A stretch of 64,000 bases of DNA from Ethanoligenens harbinense YUAN-3 (GTDB lineage Bacteria; Bacillota; Clostridia; Oscillospirales; Ethanoligenentaceae): contig NC_014828.1 of the NCBI RefSeq assembly GCF_000178115.2, forward strand, positions 705,501-769,500, in the 5' to 3' direction. Shown piece by piece: positions 22,906 to 31,299 of this stretch. The notes under the pieces are model-generated. The model searched no databases, was not told where the DNA came from, and was given only the letters and a program-made list of their open reading frames with translations. Position 1 is the first letter of the stretch. Each line of letters begins with the position of its first letter. The translations under genes were made by a program, and so were the position numbers.

Positions 22906-24072
22906 ATGCTGAAAAAACGGGAAACATTTCTGCCCTATTGTCTGCCGTATTGGGACGACAACGAACTGGAAAGCGTGCAGGCCGCCATCCGCTCCAACTG
23001 GTGGTCGCGCGGGCCGAAAACCGGCGAGTTTGAGCAGGCGTTCGGCACGTTCGTGGGCGGGCGGCACGCCGTGGGTGTCAACTCCTGCACGGCGGCGCTC
23101 CATACGGCGCTGGCGGCCAAAGGCATCGGCCCGGGGGACGAGGTCATCACCACGCCGATGACCTTCTGCTCCACCGCCAACGTCATCTGCCATGTGGGTG
23201 CCACGCCGGTGTTTGCCGATGTGCGGCCCGATACCGGCTGCATCGACCCCGCCGCCGTGGCGCGCGCGGTCACACCGCGTACCAAGGCCGTCATTCCGGT
23301 GCATTACGCCGGGCAGCCCTGCGACATGGATGCCATCGACGCCATTGCGGACGCGCACGATCTGTTTGTGCTGGAGGATGCCGCCCACGCCGTCTACACC
23401 ACCTACAAAGGGCGTAGGATCGGCGCGAAACACACCGTTGCGTTCAGCTTTTACGCTACCAAAAACCTCGCCACCGGCGAGGGCGGCATGCTGGTAACGG
23501 ACGACGCGGAACTGGCCGACCGCGCGCGGGTGTTCGTGTCGCACGGCATGAGCCGCGGCGCGTGGAACCGCTACGCAAAGGGCGGTTCCTGGCGGTATGA
23601 TGTGGAGATCGCCGGCTTCAAATACAACATGACCGACCTGCAGGCGGCGCTGGGGCTCACACAGCTCGACCGGCTCGCATATATGCAGGAGCGCCGGGAA
23701 ACCTATGCGGGATTATACAGCGACCTGTTTCGGGATGTGCGCGGCGTGCGCCCGCCGGTGGACGGCGGCCTGGGGCGTAACGCCTGGCATCTCTATATCA
23801 TCCGCGTGAAGAAAGACGAGCTGGATATCGGGCGGGATGCGTTCATCGAGGAACTGCACGATTACAACATCGGCACCAGCGTGCATTTCATCCCGGTGCA
23901 CCTGCACCCGTTCTACCGGGAGCATTACGGCACCTGTGAAGGGGATTTTCCGGTGGCGGAGGGCATATTTGAGGAGATCATCAGTCTGCCGCTCTACCCG
24001 TCCATGACAGAAGAGGATGTGCGTTATGTTGCAGGAGCCGTTCGGGAGATTTGCGCGCGCCATGCAAAATGA
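22906..24072 (+). CDS. DegT/DnrJ/EryC1 sugar aminotransferase
   Basis: 388 residues, PLP-dependent. The internal aldimine Lys is in SFYATKNLATGEGG. MTFCSTANVICHVGATPVFAD and VIPVHYAGQPCDMDAI resemble the ArnB/PglE branch that aminates 4-keto sugars; WbpE-type 3-amination is the other possibility in this cluster. The ATG at 22906 follows TAAGGAAG. With the 4,6-dehydratase it could make a 4-amino-4,6-dideoxy sugar, and with the WbpA/B enzymes a 3-amino uronic acid. The 3' end overlaps the sugar-transferase gene. Confidence 0.9.
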   Translation: MLKKRETFLPYCLPYWDDNELESVQAAIRSNWWSRGPKTGEFEQAFGTFVGGRHAVGVNSCTAALHTALAAKGIGPGDEVITTPMTFCSTANVICHVGATPVFADVRPDTGCIDPAAVARAVTPRTKAVIPVHYAGQPCDMDAIDAIADAHDLFVLEDAAHAVYTTYKGRRIGAKHTVAFSFYATKNLATGEGGMLVTDDAELADRARVFVSHGMSRGAWNRYAKGGSWRYDVEIAGFKYNMTDLQAALGLTQLDRLAYMQERRETYAGLYSDLFRDVRGVRPPVDGGLGRNAWHLYIIRVKKDELDIGRDAFIEELHDYNIGTSVHFIPVHLHPFYREHYGTCEGDFPVAEGIFEEIISLPLYPSMTEEDVRYVAGAVREICARHAK

Positions 24073-24760
24073 GGCGCTTGCGCCCTATAAAACCCATCTG
24101 GCAAGACACCGCGCCGGTCAGGCGGCCAAGCGCGCGCTGGACGTGTTTGCCGCGCTTGTGTGCCTGTTGATTCCGCTGCCGCTCTATCTGGCGGCGGCCG
24201 TCGCCGTCAAATGCACCTCGCCGGGGCCGGTGTTTTACCGTCAGCTCCGTGTGGGACGGATGGGCAGGCCGTTTTGGGTGCTCAAGTTCCGCACCATGCG
24301 CGTGGGGGCCGACCGCTCCGGCGAGATCACGGTGGGCAGCGGCGATGTACGCATCACCGCCGTGGGCAAGGTGTTGCGTGCGTCGAATTTTGACGAATTC
24401 CCGCAGTTCTGGCAGGTGCTCATGGGAGAGATGTCCATCATCGGCGTGCGTCCCGAGGTGCCGCACTATGTGGAGCACTACACGCCGGAGGATTTTGCCA
24501 CGCTGCTCCTGCGCCCGGGTATGACCTCCCCGGTGGCCATTGCCTACCGCCATGAGAATGACCTGCTCGCGGGCGCCGCCGACCCGGAGGACTGCTACAT
24601 ACACGAGATCCTGCCCGCCAAAATGGCGATCAACCGGGAGTATGTGCGGGGCTTTTCGTTTGGCAACGACTGGCGCATCCTGGGGCGCACGTTCCGCTGC
24701 CTGTTTGAGAAAGACGAGCTGCTTGAGCAGAAGAGGCACGGGGGGCCCGCAACGAAATAG
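24026..24760 (+). CDS. Initiating undecaprenyl-phosphate sugar-phosphate transferase
   Basis: 244 residues from the ATG at 24026 (AGAGG 9 nt upstream; a nearer ATG at 24017 has no spacing). One hydrophobic re-entrant segment (residues about 37-62) is followed by GPVFYRQLRVGRMGRPFWVLKFRTMR and NFDEFPQFWQVLMGEMSIIGVRPEVP, the signature of bacterial sugar transferases (WcaJ/PglC type). It puts the first sugar phosphate on the lipid carrier. It overlaps the aminotransferase by 47 nt and is the last gene of the operon. Confidence 0.92.
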   Translation: MLQEPFGRFARAMQNEALAPYKTHLARHRAGQAAKRALDVFAALVCLLIPLPLYLAAAVAVKCTSPGPVFYRQLRVGRMGRPFWVLKFRTMRVGADRSGEITVGSGDVRITAVGKVLRASNFDEFPQFWQVLMGEMSIIGVRPEVPHYVEHYTPEDFATLLLRPGMTSPVAIAYRHENDLLAGAADPEDCYIHEILPAKMAINREYVRGFSFGNDWRILGRTFRCLFEKDELLEQKRHGGPATK

Positions 24761-24779
24761 ATATGGATTTTAGCATGAA

Positions 24780-24816
24780 GAAGCCCCGCACGATGATTCC
24801 GATCGTGCGGGGCTTC
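24780..24816. terminator. Hairpin at the convergent end of the polysaccharide operon
   Basis: GAAGCCCCGCACGAT (24780-24794) pairs perfectly with ATCGTGCGGGGCTTC (24802-24816), loop 7 nt. It lies between the plus-strand operon and the minus-strand gapN unit, so it probably serves both. No long T-run on either side. Confidence 0.7.
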
Positions 24817-24827
24817 CGTCCGTGTAT

Positions 24828-25007
24828 TCATGCAAGCAAACCGCGCACGGTTTTCCAGCCGTAGCGCAGCGCGTTGCGCGCCTGCCAGAGTGTCAGCGCG
24901 AGGGAAACTGCGAACAGGCAGGCTGCGATGACCTTTCGCCGGCCGGGACGATCTTCGTTCCATACCGTGTTGAATGCGCCCGCTTTTTTCAATAAAACAG
25001 CCACCAA
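24828..25007 (-). CDS. Small single-span membrane protein downstream of gapN
   Basis: 59 residues from a TTG at 25007, chosen because GGGAGG (25017-25022 on the complement) lies 9 nt upstream. A basic stretch (RPGRRK) precedes one hydrophobic helix (VIAACLFAVSLALTLW), then a basic tail. No family recognised. It starts 84 nt after the gapN stop and is followed by the hairpin at 24780-24816, so it may be the last gene of that transcript. Confidence 0.45.
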   Translation of the reverse strand: MVAVLLKKAGAFNTVWNEDRPGRRKVIAACLFAVSLALTLWQARNALRYGWKTVRGLLA

Positions 25008-25091
25008 ACCCAACCGCCTCCCATTTATGCATCCGGTTATGATTAGCATATCCGGCATGGGCGGGCGGTATGCGGACGGAGCCGTGCCTTT

Positions 25092-26546
25092 TCAGGAATT
25101 CTGGAAATTGATGACGATGACTTTCGGGCGGCTCATGGCTTCGATGCTGTAGCGGATGCCCTGGGTGCCCATGCCGGAGGATTTCACACCCAAAAACGGG
25201 AAGTGGTCAGGGCCGCGTTCCGGTTTGCCGTTGATCTGCACGGTGCCGACGTCCAGCCGGGAAGCAACGTAGAACGCCTTGTTGATGTCTTTGGTGAAGA
25301 CGGCGCCCTGCAGGCCGTATTCGGAACGATTGGAGATGGCGATGCCTTCGTCCGCGTCCCGGATGCGGATGATGGGCAGCACGGGGCCGAACGGTTCCTC
25401 CCACGCCAGGCGCATGTCGGTGGTCACATGGTCGAATAGGGTGGGGTAAAGCAGGTTGCCCTCTCGTTTTTTGCCGATGAGAAGTTTGGCGCCTTTGGCC
25501 AGCGCGTCGTCGATGAGCTCCTGCACATAGTCGGCCGCGTGGGTGTTGATGAGCGGTGTAACGTCCGCGCTTTCACGCGGCTGCCCCACGCGCAGCCTGC
25601 CGATCTGCTCCACGATCTTCCCGGCAAGTTCGTCCGCAATGTCGTCCTCCGCCAGCACGCGCTTCACCGCCGTGCAGCGCTGCCCGGAATAGCCGTATGC
25701 CCCTGAAACAATCAGCCTGGCGGCCAGATCGAGGTCGGCGTCTCTCAGAATGATGGCGGCGTCTTTTCCGCCCAGCTCCATCAAGAGCGGCACCATGCCC
25801 GCAATCTCCGCGATGTGTTTGCCCACCGCGCTGCTGCCGGTGAAATTGATGAAATCCACCAGCGGATGAGTGACCAGATAGTCACCGATCTCGCTGCCGC
25901 GGCCGGTCACGGTGGTGAGCACGCCGTCGGGCAGTCCGGCCTCTTTAAACGCGGCCGCCAGGTGCAGGCCGCTGATGGCGCCGCTCGTGGGAGGCTTGAG
26001 TATTACGCTGTTGCCCGCGATAAGCGCGGGCGCCACTTTGGAAGCGGCCAGGTTGATCGGGTAGTTGAACGGCGAGATGGCCAGCACCACGCCCAGCGGC
26101 ACGCGTGTGACCACCGAGATCTTGTCTTTTTGAAAGTGCGGGAAGTTTTCACTGCCCACGCTGCGCCCTTCCGCCAGTTCCCCCTGGTCGGCGGTGAAAC
26201 GGATGAAATCGGCCGTACGGCGCACCTCGCCGACAGCGGAGGAAAGCCCTTTGGAAATCTCCTCGGACAAAACGCCGCCGATCTCGTCCGCGTTTTCATC
26301 CAGAATCTGCGCGGCTTTGCGCAGGATGCGGGCGCGCTCGTTCACAGGTTTTGCCGCCCAGATCTTCTGCGCGTCTCTGGCGCTTTGCAGGTAGAGGTCG
26401 ATCTCATCTTTCTGCAAAGAGGGGATGGTGCCGAGAACCGTGCCGTCGGCCGGCGCTTTCACGGTGATGGCGCCGCTGTGGCCGTGTGCCCATTCGCCCC
26501 GATACAGATTGCGGTAGCTGCCGTTTTCGGCAATATATTCAAACAT
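25092..26546 (-). CDS. gapN: NADP-dependent non-phosphorylating glyceraldehyde-3-phosphate dehydrogenase
   Basis: 484 residues. The aldehyde dehydrogenase fold has ISPFNYPINLAASKVAPAL (cofactor site), LLMELGGKDAAI (general-base Glu) and GYSGQRCTAVKR (catalytic Cys), the last being the GapN version. It oxidises glyceraldehyde-3-phosphate directly to 3-phosphoglycerate, giving NADPH rather than ATP. AGGAGAAC lies just upstream of the ATG. It is 81 nt downstream of the flavodoxin gene and may share its promoter. Confidence 0.93.
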   Translation of the reverse strand: MFEYIAENGSYRNLYRGEWAHGHSGAITVKAPADGTVLGTIPSLQKDEIDLYLQSARDAQKIWAAKPVNERARILRKAAQILDENADEIGGVLSEEISKGLSSAVGEVRRTADFIRFTADQGELAEGRSVGSENFPHFQKDKISVVTRVPLGVVLAISPFNYPINLAASKVAPALIAGNSVILKPPTSGAISGLHLAAAFKEAGLPDGVLTTVTGRGSEIGDYLVTHPLVDFINFTGSSAVGKHIAEIAGMVPLLMELGGKDAAIILRDADLDLAARLIVSGAYGYSGQRCTAVKRVLAEDDIADELAGKIVEQIGRLRVGQPRESADVTPLINTHAADYVQELIDDALAKGAKLLIGKKREGNLLYPTLFDHVTTDMRLAWEEPFGPVLPIIRIRDADEGIAISNRSEYGLQGAVFTKDINKAFYVASRLDVGTVQINGKPERGPDHFPFLGVKSSGMGTQGIRYSIEAMSRPKVIVINFQNS

Positions 26547-26627
26547 GATTCGTTCTCCTATAAGGTATGGATGCCCTTCCCGGCCCAGAACGCGCGGCCC
26601 CGGATTCCGGAAAAGCGGATGCGGGGG

Positions 26628-27098
26628 CTATTCCGCGCGTAAGGCTGCCAGGAAAGGCGACAGGTCATATGCGCCGGTTTTGACATCCCGGCTGGAAACG
26701 GAAAAGGTGGCGTCCAGCTTTTTGCCAAGCATGGTCTGAAGCTGCTCAAACACGCCGTTGTAAGGATTTTTCGCGTCGCCGTGGGTGATAAACGCCGCCG
26801 CCGACTGGATGCCGCCGCCATATTGCGCCAGAAAACTGGTGACCGGAGAGCTGACATGCCCGGCCCACACCGGCGTACCGATGATGATGCGGTCATAGGC
26901 GGACACATCCAGCGAAAGCGGCTGGATCTCGGGCTGCTTTCCCGAAAGGGACTGCGCGATCTCCTGAAAAAAGGCAAACACGCCGCCGTTCCCGAGGCGG
27001 ACGATGCCTTCCACAGGCGCGCCCAGCTCTTTGGCGATGTGCTTTGCTGCCGTGGCGGTCATGCCGGATTTGGAAAAGTAGATCACGGCGGTTGTCAT
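26628..27098 (-). CDS. Flavodoxin family protein
   Basis: 156 residues. IYFSKSGMTATAAKHIA resembles the phosphate-binding loop of flavodoxins, and YDRIIIGTPVWAGHVSSPV is the FMN-ring loop. It is probably a small electron carrier or an NADPH-quinone reductase-like flavoprotein. AGGG lies before the start. It is followed by gapN on the same strand. Confidence 0.85.
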   Translation of the reverse strand: MTTAVIYFSKSGMTATAAKHIAKELGAPVEGIVRLGNGGVFAFFQEIAQSLSGKQPEIQPLSLDVSAYDRIIIGTPVWAGHVSSPVTSFLAQYGGGIQSAAAFITHGDAKNPYNGVFEQLQTMLGKKLDATFSVSSRDVKTGAYDLSPFLAALRAE

Positions 27099-27139
27099 GC
27101 GTATCCCTCCAGATGATATGATGGGCTTTTTCTTGTTTT

Positions 27140-27145
27140 ATTATA
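27140..27145 (-). promoter_or_regulatory. Extended -10 promoter of flavodoxin-gapN
   Basis: On the minus strand TGCTATAAT, an extended -10 with consensus TATAAT; the -35 region is weak. Transcription would start about 35 nt before the flavodoxin ATG at 27098. Confidence 0.65.
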
Positions 27146-27189
27146 GCACGCCTGGCAGGTAAATTTTAGATGCGGCGGCCTGTGGGAAG

Positions 27190-27223
27190 AACAAAAAAAC
27201 AGGGAGCGGACCGCTCCCTGTTT
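27190..27223 (-). terminator. Rho-independent terminator after the SDR gene
   Basis: AAACAGGGAGCGG (27197-27209) pairs with CCGCTCCCTGTTT (27211-27223). On the minus strand the stem is followed by a run of T residues (complement of 27192-27199). It ends transcription of the SDR gene before the flavodoxin promoter. Confidence 0.88.
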
Positions 27224-27280
27224 GGCAAAGTGTCCAAAACGGTTGTCAGAAAGCACGGAACGTGCTGCCGTGCGGGCGGT

Positions 27281-28048
27281 TTATACGATGGAAATGCCGC
27301 CGTCCACCAGCAGCAGCTGGCCGTTGACATAGCTTGACGCGTCCGAAGACAAAAACAGGATCGGTCCGTTGAGTTCGCCGCGCCGGCCGGGGCGGGAAGC
27401 CGGGCAAAGCGCGTTGTAGGCGTTGAGGAACTGTTCCTGTTTGAAGAGGGTGTTTGCCGTCATCTCGCTCTCAAAGAGGGCGGGGCCGAGCGCGTTGACC
27501 GTGATGCCGAACTGCCCCAGCGAAGCGGCCATGCCCACCGTCAGCCCCACCACGGCGCTTTTGGAGGCATTGTATACATGCCGCACCATCCGAGGGTCCT
27601 TGTCGGCCAGCACGGCGTTGACCGACGCAATGTTGACGATCTTGCCGTATTTCTGTTTTTTCATCACCGGCACAACATATTTGCACATCAGGAAAATGCC
27701 CTTGACATTGGTGCCCATCGCAAGATCCCACTGCTCCGCGGTCAGGGTTTCCACCGAACCGGGAATGGCGATGCCCGCGTCGTTGAGCAGGATGTCGATG
27801 GTATGGTACCGCTCGAGCACCTCGTCCACGGCGGCCTGCACGCTGCTTTCATCGGCTATATCGCACTGCACGGCGATCGCGTGTTTGCGCGTGCGGTTGA
27901 TCTCGGCCACCACGTTGTCCAGTTTGTCCTTTCGGCGCGCCAGCAAAGCCACTTTTGCGCCCTGCTCGGCATAGGCGCGCGCCGCGTCGGCCCCCAGGCC
28001 GCTGGAAGCGCCGGTAATCACCGCCACTTTTCCGGATAATTCAAACAT
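27281..28048 (-). CDS. Short-chain dehydrogenase/reductase (gluconate 5-dehydrogenase-like)
   Basis: 255 residues from the ATG at 28048 (AAAGGA 8 nt upstream); the open frame extends 144 codons further without homology. TGASSGLGADAARAYA is the nucleotide site, NDAG a variant of NNAG, and S...YNASKSA the catalytic Ser-Tyr-Lys region. The C-terminal VNGQLLLVDGG is usual for classical SDRs. The substrate is not predictable, though the closest look is to gluconate or 3-oxoacyl reductases. Confidence 0.88.
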   Translation of the reverse strand: MFELSGKVAVITGASSGLGADAARAYAEQGAKVALLARRKDKLDNVVAEINRTRKHAIAVQCDIADESSVQAAVDEVLERYHTIDILLNDAGIAIPGSVETLTAEQWDLAMGTNVKGIFLMCKYVVPVMKKQKYGKIVNIASVNAVLADKDPRMVRHVYNASKSAVVGLTVGMAASLGQFGITVNALGPALFESEMTANTLFKQEQFLNAYNALCPASRPGRRGELNGPILFLSSDASSYVNGQLLLVDGGISIV

Positions 28049-28442
28049 GCTGCTCATCCTTTCCGTTTGGTGTGTTTGCTTTATGCGATTTGGTTTGCGG
28101 GATACGGTGAAAGGGATGGTTTCCAACTGTTTTATGTCAAAATCATACCATTGTTTGCACAAAAAAGCAATGAATGCGCCCGGGTTGTTGTGCATAAAGG
28201 CGGCGGTTTGCCATGCGTACCGGTCGTCTTCAACTATTTTATTGAAAAAACAGAATGCCCCTCTAGTTTTGCGGAAAAAAGTCGATATAGATATATGTAT
28301 TTTTATATTCTTCATACCCATGGGGAATGTCAGGTGAATCTCTTGGTCAAAAAGCGGTCTTGGTCCGCTGAATCCGGGCGCTTTGTGTATCTGCTGCGAC
28401 GGAGTGTCGATTTGGAACGAATTGATTGAAGAGGTTTTTTCG
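28049..28442. other. AT-rich divergent promoter region between the SDR and HD-GYP genes
   Basis: No gene. Minus strand: TTGCTT (28165-28170), 17 nt, TATGAT (28142-28147) with TGG before it serves the SDR gene. Plus strand: TTGCGG (28269-28274), 17 nt, TATATG (28292-28297) is a possible promoter for the HD-GYP gene, with about 140 nt of leader. Confidence 0.55.
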
Positions 28443-29507
28443 ATGAGATTTATTTCTGTGTATTGCCTGCGTAACGGCATGACGCTGGGCCGTGACCTGT
28501 ACGGGAAAAACGGCGAACTGCTGTTGGGAAATGGGCAGGTACTGCAGGAATCCTATATAGAACGCATCCTCGCCCTGGGGTATCACGGGGTTTACATCTG
28601 CGATAATCTTTCCGGTGATATCGAGATCCAGGAGACAGTCAACCAGGAGCTGCGCATGAAAGCGGTGACGACCGTGCGCGACACGTTCATCATCACCCGC
28701 GCACAGGGGAATGTGAGCGACGCGATGGAAAACACCAAGGCCATCGTGCGCCGCATGATCGAGGAAATTTTGTCCCACAGCAACGCCATGATAAACATGG
28801 TGGACATGAAAGTGTTCGACGACTATACATTTTTCCACTCGGTCAATGTGACGGTTTTATCGCTGGTAATGGGCGTTTCCCTCGGGTTTCCGGAGTCGAA
28901 ACTGATCCGCCTGGGTCTGGGCGCGCTGCTGCACGATATCGGCAAAGTGTTCATCGACAAAAAAATTCTGGATAAGCCGGGCCCCTTGGACGATGAGGAA
29001 ATGGAGGAGATGAACAAGCATGCGGCGCTCGGGTATGAATTCCTGCGTGACCACAGCGAACTGCCGGTGACTTCCTATGTGGCCGTGCTGCAGCACCATG
29101 AACGCTATGACGGGACCGGCTATCCCTATGGTCTGAAAGGCGAAGAGATATCGGAGTTTGCCCGCATCATCGCGGTGGCCGACGTCTATGACGCGCTGAA
29201 CTCCGACCGCCCGTACCGGCGTGCCATCCTGGCCTCCAACGCGATGGAATACATCATGGGCGGCTCGGGAACGCATTTCGACCCGCTCTGCGTGGAAACA
29301 TTCGTCCGCAAGGTGGCGGCGTTCCCGCTTGGAACGGTCGTCCGCCTGAGCAATGGGATGAGCGCCATCGTGGTGCGCAATTATGCGGATTGCTGCATAC
29401 GCCCGTCGGTGCGTGTGCTTTCGGGCGAGTGGCAGGGGCGCATCATCAGTTTGCGGGATGACCATACGCTGCGAAACGTGACAATCTCGGAGGTTCTGGA
29501 CGTCTGA
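28443..29507 (+). CDS. Cytoplasmic HD-GYP domain protein (probable c-di-GMP phosphodiesterase)
   Basis: 354 residues from the ATG at 28443 with GAGG upstream. An N-terminal region of about 110 residues (DUF3391-like look, uncertain) precedes the HD-GYP core: LLHDIGKVFIDKKIL, LQHHERYDGTGYPYGLKGEEI and VADVYDALNSDRPYRRA. A C-terminal extension (about 290-354) looks like a small beta-barrel. It has no membrane segments, unlike the HD-GYP protein in the spoIIID element. All metal-binding His/Asp motifs are present, so hydrolysis of c-di-GMP is likely. Confidence 0.93.
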   Translation: MRFISVYCLRNGMTLGRDLYGKNGELLLGNGQVLQESYIERILALGYHGVYICDNLSGDIEIQETVNQELRMKAVTTVRDTFIITRAQGNVSDAMENTKAIVRRMIEEILSHSNAMINMVDMKVFDDYTFFHSVNVTVLSLVMGVSLGFPESKLIRLGLGALLHDIGKVFIDKKILDKPGPLDDEEMEEMNKHAALGYEFLRDHSELPVTSYVAVLQHHERYDGTGYPYGLKGEEISEFARIIAVADVYDALNSDRPYRRAILASNAMEYIMGGSGTHFDPLCVETFVRKVAAFPLGTVVRLSNGMSAIVVRNYADCCIRPSVRVLSGEWQGRIISLRDDHTLRNVTISEVLDV

Positions 29508-29537
29508 GGAATGCGGGTGGCAAAAATGCCCGGTTTG

Positions 29538-29566
29538 TTGACTGTGCTGGACGAATATGCTATATT
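29538..29566 (+). promoter_or_regulatory. Promoter of the AAA ATPase gene
   Basis: TTGACT (29538-29543), 17 nt, TATATT (29561-29566) with TG before it. The start site near 29573 coincides with the first of two leader hairpins. Confidence 0.75.
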
Positions 29567-29574
29567 GAAACGGG

Positions 29575-29630
29575 ACCGGCGGGCATTTTGCCGCCGGTCC
29601 GTCTGCCGGGCACGGAACGTCCGGCAGACG
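29575..29630 (+). repeat. Two back-to-back hairpins in the ATPase leader
   Basis: ACCGGCGG/CCGCCGGT (29575-29582/29591-29598) is followed after one base by CGTCTGCCGG/CCGGCAGACG (29600-29609/29621-29630). Both stems are perfect, begin at the predicted transcript 5' end and have no T-run. They may protect the transcript or be protein-bound. Confidence 0.5.
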
Positions 29631-29668
29631 CGTGACGTTTGTTCCAATGGGCGTATCGGGGTGTCGGC

Positions 29669-31072
29669 ATGACATTGATAGACTGTCTCCATGTTTGCAA
29701 CCCGTGGTGGAGAGGGGACGGGGTCGAGCCGGACCTGTTACATCAAACCATCCGCAGTGAGTTTGCGCAGATCGTCAAGGAACTAGGCGGGGAAAAGACC
29801 ATCGCGCTCGCCGGTCCGCGCGGCGGCGGCAAGACCACGCTGCTGTTTCAGGCGGTACACTACCTGTTGCAGATGAAGGTGCCGCGGGAGCGCATCCTGT
29901 TTTTCAGCGGGGACGACCCCTCGCTGTTCATCCACAATCTGCACGCGCAGGATGTGGTGATGGCGTATTGCACGGGCGTGCTGCGGGAGGAGCCGGAGCT
30001 GCTCGCACAGCCGGTCTATGTGCTTATTGATGAGGCGCACCGTGTGCGCGGCTGGCGGCTTTTCGTCCAGCGCTGCCGTGAAAAAGGCTGGCGATTCCGC
30101 TTCCTGGTGGCTGCGCCCATGCCGCAGCTCCTGTTTCCGCCGGGCAGCGAGGCGCTGCAGGAAAAAGCGCGGCTATGCAGTGTGGCGCCGCTCTGCGCGC
30201 CGCAGTTTCTGGAGTTTTACTGCACATACCATGAAGCGGACTTCGACCATGCGGCCTACAAAAGCCGCCTGCCCGGTTTTGATGTGTTCGCGCAGCCCGA
30301 GGCGTATGCCCGCGCGCTGCGGGAGCAGGCGGGCGCGCTGGAGCCGTTCCGGGCGGGCAAGCGGAACATTCTGAACCAATACCTGCTGGCCGGGGGATAT
30401 CCGGGGTATTTCGCCGCGCGGGATATGGCCGCGTGGCACCGGCGCCTGTTTGATGAAATGATCGAGCACAGTCTCTACAGCGACCTGCTGAGCAATTATG
30501 CCATCAAGTCCCCCGAAAAGCTCAAAAAACTGCTGTATTATCTGGCGTTTCTGGAAGGGCGGGAGCAGGCCTATGCGGGCATCGGCAAATATCTCTCGCT
30601 CAACACGGTGACGGTAATGCATCACCTGCGGCTGCTTTCGGATGACCGAATCGCGGTTGTGTGCGAATATTATAAGGAAAACATGGCCGGCGTGCTGCGC
30701 AAGAATAAGCGGTTCTATCTGCGCGATTGCGGGATGAAGCATGCGCTGCTCCACCGGAACACGTTTACTCCCGAGGAACATGCGCGCGCCTGCCGCGAAG
30801 CGGTGCTGACCATGCTGTTCGAGTTCGCGGAGAAAAACGGCGGACGGGTCTGGTACTGGCGCAGCGCCAAAAAGCAGGCGGTGTTCGTGCTGGAGAGGCG
30901 CGGGCAGATGCTGCCGGTGCAGTTCCTGACAGGGCTGGATGCCGGGCAGGAGAGTCCGCGTGCGCTGCAGTCTTTTTGCCGCGCGTTTTCGCATACGGGT
31001 GGGCTGGTCATCACACGCGAGACGCTCGATGTGCGCGGCGGTGTGACGTACATCCCGCTGTGGATGCTCTGA
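29669..31072 (+). CDS. AAA+ ATPase with DUF4143-type C-terminal half
   Basis: 467 residues from the ATG at 29669. Walker A is AGPRGGGKTTLL (about 49-60) and Walker B is VYVLIDEAHRV. The C-terminal half, with NQYLLAGGYPGYF, an HTH-like SLNTVTVMHHLRLL and a nuclease-like end (VWYWRSAKKQAVFVL), fits the AAA_14/DUF4143 families common in bacteria and archaea. These are often proposed to have defence or toxin-antitoxin roles, but the cellular function is not established. It is a single-gene unit between its promoter and the terminator at 31086. Confidence 0.85.
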   Translation: MTLIDCLHVCNPWWRGDGVEPDLLHQTIRSEFAQIVKELGGEKTIALAGPRGGGKTTLLFQAVHYLLQMKVPRERILFFSGDDPSLFIHNLHAQDVVMAYCTGVLREEPELLAQPVYVLIDEAHRVRGWRLFVQRCREKGWRFRFLVAAPMPQLLFPPGSEALQEKARLCSVAPLCAPQFLEFYCTYHEADFDHAAYKSRLPGFDVFAQPEAYARALREQAGALEPFRAGKRNILNQYLLAGGYPGYFAARDMAAWHRRLFDEMIEHSLYSDLLSNYAIKSPEKLKKLLYYLAFLEGREQAYAGIGKYLSLNTVTVMHHLRLLSDDRIAVVCEYYKENMAGVLRKNKRFYLRDCGMKHALLHRNTFTPEEHARACREAVLTMLFEFAEKNGGRVWYWRSAKKQAVFVLERRGQMLPVQFLTGLDAGQESPRALQSFCRAFSHTGGLVITRETLDVRGGVTYIPLWML

Positions 31073-31085
31073 CATGATTCAAAGA

Positions 31086-31110
31086 GGACGGCGGCCGCCG
31101 TCCATCTTTT
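31086..31110 (+). terminator. Terminator after the AAA ATPase gene
   Basis: GGACGGCGGCCGCCGTCC (31086-31103) is a perfect palindromic hairpin followed by ATCTTTT. A second GC-rich hairpin lies at 31159-31185. Confidence 0.75.
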
Positions 31111-31231
31111 GCCCCCGGGCATCGCAGTCCGTTTGCCGCAGACCGCAGCCAAAGGGGGGCTCCGGCGGCGCGTGCCCGCCGGAGCGGCGGGATGTATCGC
31201 TTTGCGGTCTTTTCGACAGGTTGTATCAATC

Positions 31232-31283
31232 ATGCAAACCGATAGCGGGCAGCCTATGCAGGCTGCCCGCTATCGGTTTGCAT
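31232..31283. terminator. 24-bp perfect hairpin between convergent genes
   Basis: A 24-bp perfect stem (31232-31255 with 31260-31283) and 4-nt loop. It lies beyond the cysK stop and beyond the ATPase terminator, so it probably terminates the cysK transcript. The stem is unusually long and no T-run follows. Confidence 0.6.
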
Positions 31284-31299
31284 ATACAAGCGGAACGTT

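Noticed and set aside
28269-28297. A sigma-D (flagellar-type) promoter before the second HD-GYP gene (GTCGATAT)
   Set aside because: The -10-like element is suggestive, but no TAAA -35 exists at the right spacing.
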